Source of the DNA: G963665495 sp963667575
Lineage (GTDB): Bacteria > Desulfobacterota > Desulfovibrionia > Desulfovibrionales > Desulfovibrionaceae
Direction: 5' to 3'
Length of the DNA stretch: 64,000 nt
NCBI GenBank assembly: GCA_963667575.2
Contig: CAXXHY010000003.1
Coordinates: 40,335 to 104,334 of the forward strand
Numbering within the stretch: the stretch's first letter is position 1; each line of letters opens with the position of its first letter. Positions 18,984 through 27,395 of this stretch are shown in pieces. Under the pieces are notes generated by a model that saw only the letters and a list, made by a program, of their open reading frames with translations, was not told the DNA's origin and ran no database searches. The position numbers and the translations under genes were made by a program.

Positions 18984-20877
18984 GCGTGTTCCCTTGGGGA
19001 GTTGGGACAATTTCCTGAGGCACTGATGCCAGGGTGAGAGTCATGCACAGTCCGCAGGGCTGGTTGTGCGAGGCATGGATGGCCCCGTTGATGGCCGCCA
19101 GGGCGTTGGCGCACCAGTGCAGTCCGAGTCCGCGTCCGCCGTGGGTTTTGGTGGAAAAGTCCCGTTCGAACAGTCTGGCCAGATTCTCGTTGCTTACGCC
19201 CGGACCATTGTCGCAAACCTGTACGATAATATTGTCGTCATCCGTCTGGGACTGGTCCGCCTTGATCGTTACGAGGCCCTGCCGTCCGCTGCGTTCCAGT
19301 GCGTCGAAAGAATTCATCAGCAGGTTTTGGAAAATCTGGATAAGCGTGACCCTGAGGCCGTGGACATAAATGGAATCCAGATCGCCGATGCGTTCAATTG
19401 TCATTAATGCGCTGGAGCGTTTTGAGATGAGCAACTCCACGCTGTTGATGATTTCACCGAGGCAGATCCGTTCGAGAATCGGCTTGTTGTGTGAGATGGA
19501 AAGGTAATTGGAAAGGACTTTTTCGATGTTGCGAACGAGTTGACCAGCCTGGTTGGTATGGACGCCGATCTGCTCGACGCCTGTTGTCAGGTCGGAAAAG
19601 GAGAAACGTAAAAAATCAATGAGATCGTTTTTGCGTTCCGGATCGATTTCGGGATTGCGCAGCTCGATCAATCCGCGGGTGACATTGGCTGCAGGAGCCT
19701 GGCTGCAAATGGATTTGATGTCGTCCAGACTGCCGACAATTGAGGTCAATGAATTGCGTACGTTGTGGATGATTCCCGCTGCGGTTTCGGACATGCCCGC
19801 GTAGTAGGAATTTTCTATCTGGCGCTGCTTTGTCTCCTCCATGCGTCGCAACAGATAATGGAATTCCTTGCTTAGCGTACCGATTTCGTCATTGCGTGTG
19901 GAAGGAGTGAAATCAGTATGTTCCAGAGTATCCGACATGGTCACGACCTGGCTTTTGAGCCGTTCCAGCGGGCTTGTAATAAGCTTGCGCAGCAAAATGA
20001 ACAAAACAAGGAGCAAAAGGCCGCCGCTTATGGCCAGAAAAATCTGGATATAGCGTGCCGCACGCAATCCCTGGGACAGGACGTCCCTGTTCATTTCGCT
20101 GGTGAGACATAAAAAGGGCGTATCGGTGATGTCCCGAAGCAAAGAAACTATGCGTACTTTTTGGGGCGTTATGTTGTCGAGCAGGAATGCCTTGTTCTTG
20201 GGCAGAAGGTACAGCTTGGATCGTTGGGCCGGGCTGAGATCGTCCAGAGGAGTCAGCGAAATGGGCAGCTGCGTTTGCAGTTGCAGATTTTCCAGGTAGA
20301 ATTTGTCGAGCAGTCGTCCCATTACCAGCGAACCTCTGGATGGCCCCTTGTTTTCGCTGGTCAGGATGGCGAACGAAGTGATCAGCATGGGGCCGGCTTT
20401 TGTTTCAATGATGCCGGCAAGGTCTTTGCGTACTATTTTTGTATCCAGTTCAGGGGGAATTTTTTTGAGGGCAGAGTCAAAGAAAGCGGAGACAGGGAGT
20501 TCCTTTTTGGTCTGCAGGTTGAAACCTTTTGAAAAGACCACATTGCCGGTTGTGTCCGCTATGAGAAACAAGTTGAGTTTTGTGTCCAGAAATGTGGAGT
20601 TCGGAAGATTGTTTTCCAGGTATTCAGGTGAATTGCCGGAGACGAATTCATAGGTGTCGTCCCATTGTGCCCAATCCTGATCCAGGATTTTCAAATGTTC
20701 CAGCTCATTTTCGAAAGCCAGTAGAATTCGCTGCAGGTGCGCCTTTGCTTCCCGGTTTTCCAGTTCGACGAATTGAGGAAGAATGATCCGGTTTTCAACA
20801 AACGAACTCATCCCGAGAATGACGCAATAGACCGCAATCAGAATAAGAAAAAGTTTGCTGCTGAGGCGTGCTTTCAT
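18970..20877 (-). CDS. Membrane histidine kinase with CHASE4-like periplasmic sensor
   Basis: 635 residues. TM1 (LFLILIAVYCVILGMSSFV), then a periplasmic region of about 240 residues with ILDQDWAQWDDTYEFV, the signature stretch of CHASE4 sensors. TM2 (IFLAISGGLLLLVLFILL) and HAMP follow. The phosphoacceptor His lies in GIIHNVRNSLTSI, and ATPase boxes are QNLLMNSFDALE, CDNGPGVSNEN and GGRGLGLHW. It overlaps the downstream regulator by 14 bases and so forms a cognate pair with it. CHASE4 ligands are unknown. The gene lies 51 bases after the exosortase-associated gene. Confidence 0.88.
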   Translation of the reverse strand: MKARLSSKLFLILIAVYCVILGMSSFVENRIILPQFVELENREAKAHLQRILLAFENELEHLKILDQDWAQWDDTYEFVSGNSPEYLENNLPNSTFLDTKLNLFLIADTTGNVVFSKGFNLQTKKELPVSAFFDSALKKIPPELDTKIVRKDLAGIIETKAGPMLITSFAILTSENKGPSRGSLVMGRLLDKFYLENLQLQTQLPISLTPLDDLSPAQRSKLYLLPKNKAFLLDNITPQKVRIVSLLRDITDTPFLCLTSEMNRDVLSQGLRAARYIQIFLAISGGLLLLVLFILLRKLITSPLERLKSQVVTMSDTLEHTDFTPSTRNDEIGTLSKEFHYLLRRMEETKQRQIENSYYAGMSETAAGIIHNVRNSLTSIVGSLDDIKSICSQAPAANVTRGLIELRNPEIDPERKNDLIDFLRFSFSDLTTGVEQIGVHTNQAGQLVRNIEKVLSNYLSISHNKPILERICLGEIINSVELLISKRSSALMTIERIGDLDSIYVHGLRVTLIQIFQNLLMNSFDALERSGRQGLVTIKADQSQTDDDNIIVQVCDNGPGVSNENLARLFERDFSTKTHGGRGLGLHWCANALAAINGAIHASHNQPCGLCMTLTLASVPQEIVPTPQGNTHVQG

Positions 20878-20927
20878 TGTTGGTGTTAATCGGTTGTCTT
20901 TTCAGGGGTCGGAAAATGAATCATCTT

Positions 20928-21530
20928 TTATTGCTGTTTTTTGGCTCCCATTAAATACATTCTGTACATGTTTCCAAGAAAAAAGAGAAGGGTTAGCAGT
21001 GCATTTCCTTTGTGCGTCAAAAAGATATTCCACCAGTTGATCAGGGTCAGGCGTATTCCTAATGGTGGTATTCCATCATTGAGAATTGCAAAGGGAAATT
21101 GCAGTGAAAAGAAGCAAAGCCAGGAGAGCAGCACGGTTGCCAGGGCTTCCAGGCGCTTAAACAAAGAGAGTCCGGGCCAGGAGAGAGCCAGTGCCAGCAT
21201 GAGGCATAGCTGCAGGATGTTGTCCCTTAATGAAAAATTGGCCTGCAGTATGAGTACTCCCTGTTCCTTGGCCGGGTCGCCCTCCGGATGGCGGAGCAAA
21301 GCTATTTCGAAATGTATGTTTCCCTGCAGTGATTTTTTGAGGGGAATGAGTTTTTGTATTTGGCTGGAAGGATCCAGTGTGGCGACTTCCACCCTGAGTA
21401 AAGGCAGAATGGCGTGTTTTTGCAAAAAAGGGAATGATGCGTATAGCAGAAGAAAAATAACTATATAGCTGATAAAAAATAGCAGACTGAAAAAAATTAT
21501 GGCGCGTGGTTTGTTATTTTTCCAGATCAT
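20928..21530 (-). CDS. Exosortase-associated membrane protein (probable XrtH partner)
   Basis: 200 residues from ATG 21530, which overlaps the exosortase stop as ATGA; an alternative ATG at 21554 would overlap more and has no better ribosome site. One N-terminal membrane helix (AIIFFSLLFFISYIVIFLLL) is followed by a periplasmic segment of roughly 80 residues, then two or three further helices (LCLMLALALSWPGLSLF, VLLSWLCFFSLQFPFAI, LLTLLFFLGNMYRMYLM). Proteins of this layout accompany exosortase H. No catalytic motif is seen. Function is inferred from the overlap with the exosortase gene. Confidence 0.65.
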   Translation of the reverse strand: MIWKNNKPRAIIFFSLLFFISYIVIFLLLYASFPFLQKHAILPLLRVEVATLDPSSQIQKLIPLKKSLQGNIHFEIALLRHPEGDPAKEQGVLILQANFSLRDNILQLCLMLALALSWPGLSLFKRLEALATVLLSWLCFFSLQFPFAILNDGIPPLGIRLTLINWWNIFLTHKGNALLTLLFFLGNMYRMYLMGAKKQQ

Positions 21531-22033
21531 TCTGTTTTTGCCCGTGTCAACCATATGAAGTAAAAGATTACAGTAGGCATGATTGTTGCCATTGGTGCAA
21601 CAAGAGTATGGATGAAATCAAACGACGAATAATAATACTTGCTGACATAGTATAGGGCGGTAATTCGTAAAATGTTGCAGGCTACCAGTATTATCCATCC
21701 TAGCACCAGTCCCATGATTTTGTAGCGGATCATGCAGGGAAAGGAAAGAATGGCGGCAGTGAGAAGAATCAGGGCGTTGATGCCGTCGCATTCCTCAGTG
21801 ATGACGACGACCGGTGTTTTATGAGACAATAGGGTGGAACCATTGCGTACGCAGCCTTCTGCCGGAGTCGCGGTTTGGACGATAAAGCAACTGGCAGAGG
21901 CCAGTAATTTGGACCAGCCTTCACGCTCGGACAATACCGGGCCGTATTCGAATACAAGTGCCAGCAACAGGCTGATGCCAATGAATTTGCAGGCGAACAG
22001 GATATTTGATTTTGTCAGAAATTGAGAAGCCAT
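21527..22033 (-). CDS. xrtH: Exosortase/archaeosortase family protein, XrtH type
   Basis: 168 residues, about five membrane helices. The three conserved residues of exosortases are visible: Cys in EECDGINALILLTAA, Arg in ACNILRITALYY, and His in FDFIHTLVAP. Exosortases are transpeptidase-like membrane enzymes that cleave C-terminal sorting signals (PEP-CTERM and relatives) and fix proteins to the cell surface or send them out. The short length and an adjacent partner gene fit XrtH, whose targets end in an IPTLxxWG-type signal. No protein in this window has such a tail. It is first in the co-directional block that ends with the lectin-pilin genes. Confidence 0.82.
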   Translation of the reverse strand: MASQFLTKSNILFACKFIGISLLLALVFEYGPVLSEREGWSKLLASASCFIVQTATPAEGCVRNGSTLLSHKTPVVVITEECDGINALILLTAAILSFPCMIRYKIMGLVLGWIILVACNILRITALYYVSKYYYSSFDFIHTLVAPMATIMPTVIFYFIWLTRAKTE

Positions 22034-22767
22034 TTGAATTTATCCGCAATGAAAATGTCTTTTTTGAAGGTCTGGCATTGGCAATAGATCATTAAAATAA
22101 GCATTGTTGGCTCTGATCAGGAAACAAACGGCTATCAGTGCGGAGAATTTCAAATTTTCATGCAATGAGTTATAGAAACGTACTCGCCATTGTCGGGGCC
22201 AGAGCAAAAAAATGTACAGCTGATTGGTACGTTTTTTCGTTCACGTTAATAGATTGCTTTATGGAGCGCGTCAACTTGGTGTAGAGCGATGCAAACTAAA
22301 AATATGGGGTGCGGCTGTTGGCTCTTTTTACCAGATATGCGGCACTTTTTACAAAACTTTTTCAAAAAAAACAGACGACTGAGGTCAAATAATATATATC
22401 CTTCTCCGCGTCGGCAAATAGCCACCAGGGCAAGCGGGTGATTTTTGATGATTGACCGCAAATGGTGGTGAGGCGGATTGTCCTTTATACTTCATTCGTA
22501 TTGTTGATTTCAAATCAAAGACTGTACTAACTCCCTATGAAGGGGATATGTTTTTTCGAAAGAGAAAAAATATCTTTTTGGTGCAATCATCAGCCGATAT
22601 ATGTACATGTGTCGTTATGGTCATGATGCAGGGATATTTTGCCAGTTGCGACCATTTCTGTACATAAAATTGATGAGTAAGTGCAATTTGTCAAAAAAAT
22701 TATTTGACAATATATATCAAAGTTTTGTGATTATTGGAATCATGTTGCAGTAGCGGAGTTGTAGTTT
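22034..22767. promoter_or_regulatory. AT-rich divergent intergenic region with sigma-70-like promoter at 22704-22732
   Basis: 734 bases without a supported gene between the exosortase gene and the 1390-residue kinase. A TTGACA at 22704-22709 is followed after 17 bases by GTGATT (22727-22732), a plausible promoter for the kinase, whose start lies about 40 bases downstream. A promoter for the exosortase block must also lie here but was not pinned down. The stretch 22240-22460 has GC-rich islands that could fold, but no known riboswitch consensus was matched. Confidence 0.45.
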
Positions 22768-25700
22768 ATGGATTCGTCTAAGAAATCTTTTGCTGTTGAT
22801 CAATTGCTGTGGCTTTTTGATCAATCTCCCGTGCCAACCTATATTTGGCGAATGGAAGATGGAACGCCTAAATTTATAGCTTGCAATCAGGAGGCCCTTT
22901 TATTTTCAGGACAGGATATTAAAAAATTATTTGGTAAAAGTTCCAGAGAAATTTTCCCTGATTCTCAAGATTTAATAACATTTCTGGAGGAATGTTTCTA
23001 CTCTAAGGAATATTTTACACGAGAATTTGAATTCAAATTGCGAATTCTTGAAGAAAAACGTTTTTTAAGGGCTAATTTTGTATTTATAGATCCTGATATT
23101 GTTGTTCTGCATATTAAAGATTTATCTTTTGAAAAAGAAAACGAAGATAGATTGATAGTAAGCTCAAAAAAATTGGAGATTTTGAAAGCTGTAAGTAAAT
23201 GTATCAGCATGGCTACTACAGTTAATGAAATGGCTTGGAAAACTGTGGATGAATTGCAAAAGCAGCTTGAAGTTGATCTTGCTGTTTTTTATATTCGCAG
23301 AAAAGATGAATTAATTCTCGAATCAGAGCGATCAACGGGATTGCATTTTCCCAATGCAGATCAACTACAGCATAAAGTCGGCGAATGTCTGTGCGGAATG
23401 GCTGCACAACAGGGATTCAGCTATTATTCTGAAGACATCCATTCCGATCCACGTTGCACCCACGAGGAATGCAAAAAAGTTGGTTTGCATTCTTTTGCGG
23501 CTATTCCTCTGTGGGTTGCGGGTGAAAATTTGGGGGTTGTCGGTATAGGTCTCAAAGAAAGTCGTGATTTTTCAAAGTATTCGGAATTACTGGAATCTTT
23601 GGGGACTGTAATTGCCACCGGACTGCACGGTGCTTTGCTGTTTGAAAAAGTCAGTCAGCACGCGGATACGCTCGAGTTCCGCGTACAGGAGCGGACCAGT
23701 GAACTGGAAGCCGCCAACAGTCTTTTGCGCAAGGAGATAGTCGATCGGTTGCAGGCAGAGCGCGAACGTTCGCAGTCCCAGGAGGCCTTCATAACGTTCG
23801 TCAATCATTTTCCCGGCATGGTGTACATAAAAAACAACCAGGGCAAGTTGATGTTCGTCAACCAGCAGATGATGGAAGAACTGGGCGCCGAGGCCTGGCT
23901 GGGGCAGACTCCCGATTGCTATCTGCCCCATGAGCAGGCTTTGCGCTTTATCGAGCACGACAGGCAGGCCTTGGCCGGGCAATTTGTCACTCGTGAAGAG
24001 GTCATGCCGGACATCCATGGGACGGAGCGCATCTGGCGTATGGCGAAATTCCCCATCAAAAGGGAAAAATCTCCCTGGCTGATTGGCTGTGTCGCCATAG
24101 AAGTGACCGAGTTGATTCGCTCACGAAAAGAGCTGGAGCGCAGTGAAGAAAAATATCGAATTCTTTTTGACGAGTCCCGTGACGCCATTTTGATCGCGGA
24201 GTTTCAATCCGGCGTTATTCTTGATGCGAACTACCAGGCGGAAGTTTTGCTGGGAGTGAGCCGGGAGCAGATAATCGGGCGTCAGTACCTCGAGTTGTTT
24301 CCTGTCGAAGACAGGGAGGCAACTCGTCACCGCTTTGAGAGCCTCGAACCCTTTGTGGGCAGCAGTCCTCACGAACTCCATGTCTTGCGCAGCGATGGAG
24401 GTCAGGTAGCTGTAGAACTGAGCACCAAGCGGATTCGTTTCAAGGAACTGGATATTGTTCAGGGGCTTTTTCGTGATCTTACCTTGTATAGGGACTCTGA
24501 AATGGCCCGGCGAGAGAGTGAAAATCGTTTTCGAGAACTCGCTGAAAATATTGACGATGTCTTTTGGGTAGTTTCCCCCGATCTGAACCGGATGCTCTAT
24601 CTGGGGATACAGTTCGAAAAACTTTGGGGGGTTCCGAGAGAGGTCATACTGAAAGATATTCACTCATTGCGGCAGTACATAGTTGAAGAGGATAGAAGCG
24701 TTTTATTTTCTGTGACATCGGATGAACTAAGGGAAGGTTTTGAAGTCGAATACCGGATTCGTCGTCCGGATGGATCCGTACGCTATCTCAGAGACCGGGG
24801 TTTCCCGGTAAAGGATGCGGATGGCACCGTTTGCCGTATTGTGGGTATTTCACAGGATGTGACGCTGAAAAAAGTTCAGGAACTTTCACTGCAACGCGAA
24901 AAGGCAACCGAACATGCTCTGACCAGGTTGACGGAAAAACTGCTCACCTCCAAAAGTATCGAAGAAGCCAGTAAGTTGATATGGAATACGGCCCGGATTT
25001 TGACGGACTCCGAAAAAGGGTTCATCGGGAGGCTCGATTCTCGTTCCGGCCACTTTCAAATGTACTCATTTACTGCTGGGCAAAGTAAAGAAGTGCACTT
25101 GGAAGGGGAGCCCGAAAAATGGGGCGAGCAGGTGGAGGAATGGTACGGAGTTTTGGGCAAACACTCGGTTTTGCACGAGAATACCTGTTCGTCGAATCAG
25201 ACGCAACACCAATCGATTGCCGGGAGGGTCGGCCTTCGGTCATTGCTATCCGCGCCGGTTTTCATTGGCGATCGCTTCATGGGGCAGATTTGTCTGGCCG
25301 ATGCGGAAAAAGGGTACGATGAAAGGGATCTTCGTCTGGCCAAACGGCTGGCCTCTTTTTTCGCCCTGACGCTTCAACGAAACGATTACGAAAAGGATAT
25401 TATTGAATCCAAGCTGGAGGCGGAAAGGGCCAACAAAGCGAAAAGCGATTTTCTGGCAAAGATGAGTCACGAAATACGTACGCCCATGAATGCCATTATG
25501 GGAATGCTGAATATTGCCCTGGATTCGCTGGTTGATGCAGAACATCGGGAAAATTTGACCACAGCCGTACTTGCTGCTGAAAATTTGATGGGCATCATAG
25601 ACAACATACTGGATCTTTCAAAAATTGAAGCGGGCATGATGACACTCTCGGAAACACATTTTGACCTGTCCGCTCTCCTCGCCGAGACAATGGTTCTTGC

Positions 25701-26940
25701 GAAACATCAGGTAAAGGAAAAGAATATTGCCCTCTCGCTTGACCTTGCCCCGGATGTTCCGGCTTTCATCAAAGGGGACCGTACGAGACTGCGACAGGTT
25801 CTGATCAATATTTTGAGCAACGCGGTCAAGTTTACGGAAAAAGGCGAGGTTGTTCTTGGCGTGCGCAATATGCCGTCATTGACGGAGCTGGTACTGCAGT
25901 TCCGTGTTTCGGATACTGGCACGGGCATACCTCTGGACGGACATAACAAAGTGTTCAGCAAGTTTGTGCAACTCGATGATTCCACTACGCGTAAATTCGG
26001 CGGCAGCGGGCTTGGACTCGCCATTTGCAAGCAGCTTGTGGAGTTGATGGGGGGTGACATCTGGCTGGAAAGCACTCTTGGGCAGGGGAGTACCTTTTAT
26101 TTTACCATACGCTGCGAATCAGGGCTTGCCTCGCTGGCGAATCTGCACCCAGGGCCGGTTTTTCCGGATAAAAACGCAGGGGAATCTTTGCGGGTTCTGG
26201 TGGTGGATGACAATGAATCCAATTTGAAAGTGGCCGCGGCATTGTTGCGGAGACTGGGGCATGAACCGCATGTTGCGGAAAGCGCTTTGGCGGCTTTTCG
26301 TCACTTGCGGGAAAGCCGTTTCGACGTGGTGCTCATGGATCTGGAAATGCCGGATATGGACGGATTGGAAGCTACGCGCGGTATCCGTTCGGGAAAGGCA
26401 GGAGAGGAAAATGTCGATATTCCAATAATCGCATTGACTGCGCATGCCCTGGCAGGGTTCAAAGAACGCTGTCTGGAAGCCGGCATGAGGGATTTTCTTC
26501 CAAAGCCCGTTGATATCCACCAGCTTGCGGCTAAACTGGGGAGCGTGGAAGCTCTGGAAAACGAAGTGTCTCATTCGGTTCCTTTGTTGTTGTCAGGAGA
26601 TGCAGTACTTGACCGACAAGAAGCAGTAAGGCGTTTTGACGGGGACGAGACGCTCTATGATGAAATAAGCACGAGTTTTTTTGCCGATTTGCCGGACAGA
26701 CTGCAGAAGATAGAAACTCTGTTGCAACAGAGAGAACAGTCGCTTTTGACATTGACTCTGCATTCGTTGAAGAGCCAGTGTGGCACCATTGGGGCAAAAT
26801 ATGCCCATAACTATGTTGCACTTTTGGAAAGTAAGTCTCGTGCAGGTGATTTTGCCGGAGTTTCGTCTGGTATGGATGAATTAAAGCGTGTCATGAAACA
26901 GTTGAGCGAAGAGTTTTTTAAAAAGAATGAATCTAAGTAA
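22768..26940 (+). CDS. 1390-residue soluble hybrid histidine kinase (PAS/GAF array, HisKA, ATPase, receiver, Hpt)
   Basis: No membrane segment. In order: PAS (FDQSPVPTYIWRMEDG, residues 10-120), GAF (about 135-295), a coiled linker, three PAS domains (about 335-450, 460-580, 595-710), a second GAF (about 725-880), HisKA (SHEIRTPMNAIMGML, His near 900), ATPase (LINILSNAVKFTEKG, DTGTGIP, GGSGLGLAICK), a receiver (VLVVDDNESN, Asp in VVLMDLEMPDMDG near 1190) and a C-terminal Hpt (LTLHSLKSQCGTIGA, His near 1332). It is a complete relay in one chain. Base use changes sharply: the first 290 codons are AT-rich and the remainder GC-rich, suggesting a fusion of sources. Start at 22768 follows GGAG. Confidence 0.88.
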   Translation: MDSSKKSFAVDQLLWLFDQSPVPTYIWRMEDGTPKFIACNQEALLFSGQDIKKLFGKSSREIFPDSQDLITFLEECFYSKEYFTREFEFKLRILEEKRFLRANFVFIDPDIVVLHIKDLSFEKENEDRLIVSSKKLEILKAVSKCISMATTVNEMAWKTVDELQKQLEVDLAVFYIRRKDELILESERSTGLHFPNADQLQHKVGECLCGMAAQQGFSYYSEDIHSDPRCTHEECKKVGLHSFAAIPLWVAGENLGVVGIGLKESRDFSKYSELLESLGTVIATGLHGALLFEKVSQHADTLEFRVQERTSELEAANSLLRKEIVDRLQAERERSQSQEAFITFVNHFPGMVYIKNNQGKLMFVNQQMMEELGAEAWLGQTPDCYLPHEQALRFIEHDRQALAGQFVTREEVMPDIHGTERIWRMAKFPIKREKSPWLIGCVAIEVTELIRSRKELERSEEKYRILFDESRDAILIAEFQSGVILDANYQAEVLLGVSREQIIGRQYLELFPVEDREATRHRFESLEPFVGSSPHELHVLRSDGGQVAVELSTKRIRFKELDIVQGLFRDLTLYRDSEMARRESENRFRELAENIDDVFWVVSPDLNRMLYLGIQFEKLWGVPREVILKDIHSLRQYIVEEDRSVLFSVTSDELREGFEVEYRIRRPDGSVRYLRDRGFPVKDADGTVCRIVGISQDVTLKKVQELSLQREKATEHALTRLTEKLLTSKSIEEASKLIWNTARILTDSEKGFIGRLDSRSGHFQMYSFTAGQSKEVHLEGEPEKWGEQVEEWYGVLGKHSVLHENTCSSNQTQHQSIAGRVGLRSLLSAPVFIGDRFMGQICLADAEKGYDERDLRLAKRLASFFALTLQRNDYEKDIIESKLEAERANKAKSDFLAKMSHEIRTPMNAIMGMLNIALDSLVDAEHRENLTTAVLAAENLMGIIDNILDLSKIEAGMMTLSETHFDLSALLAETMVLAKHQVKEKNIALSLDLAPDVPAFIKGDRTRLRQVLINILSNAVKFTEKGEVVLGVRNMPSLTELVLQFRVSDTGTGIPLDGHNKVFSKFVQLDDSTTRKFGGSGLGLAICKQLVELMGGDIWLESTLGQGSTFYFTIRCESGLASLANLHPGPVFPDKNAGESLRVLVVDDNESNLKVAAALLRRLGHEPHVAESALAAFRHLRESRFDVVLMDLEMPDMDGLEATRGIRSGKAGEENVDIPIIALTAHALAGFKERCLEAGMRDFLPKPVDIHQLAAKLGSVEALENEVSHSVPLLLSGDAVLDRQEAVRRFDGDETLYDEISTSFFADLPDRLQKIETLLQQREQSLLTLTLHSLKSQCGTIGAKYAHNYVALLESKSRAGDFAGVSSGMDELKRVMKQLSEEFFKKNESK

Positions 26941-27395
26941 ACTTCAATAGATAATCGTAGTCATTGCAATTTTTTTGAATTTTATGTGCACAGTCAAAAT
27001 GCATGAGAAATAATTGTGCGGGCTGTATACAAGATGTCCAATACAGTCGTATGTGCTTATGTGATCCCAGTCGATACGCAGACTGAGGATTTTTTACGAT
27101 TATCTCCCCTTTCTATGTCTTTTGTTCCAGTCTGATCCCAGAGCATTCTGTTCGAAGTCTTTGCCTCTGAACCTGTATCGTAGTCCGGTTGCAGATGGTA
27201 TGCGGTCCTGGTTGATGGGTCGGGGAGAACTGGCAAGACACCTGAGGAGTGAACTTCGCATAAGATCAGGGGAGGGTCCTTGCGGCGAAAAATTTAACAT
27301 GCTATTGGATATATTCGTGGAAAATTTATTGTTCGAATATCTACGGAACGTATAGCACAGGATACAACCAGGCAGCAGAGAAACCGGGTTATGTG
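26941..27395. other. Intergenic region, no gene seen
   Basis: 455 bases between two signalling genes. Short open frames exist (for example 27122-27355) but lack a ribosome site and recognisable protein character. A T-rich stretch near 26965 may help end transcription of the kinase. No clear promoter was identified for the downstream gene. Confidence 0.4.

Noticed and set aside
22246..22461. Cyclic-di-GMP riboswitch or small gene in the gap before the large kinase
   Set aside because: A GCAAAC and a GCTGTTGG string recall the GEMM motif, but the order and pairing do not fit, and the minus-strand frame has no ribosome site or protein-like composition.
27122..27355. 77-residue frame between the two signalling genes
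   Set aside because: No ribosome site, no recognisable domain, and located where a leader is expected.
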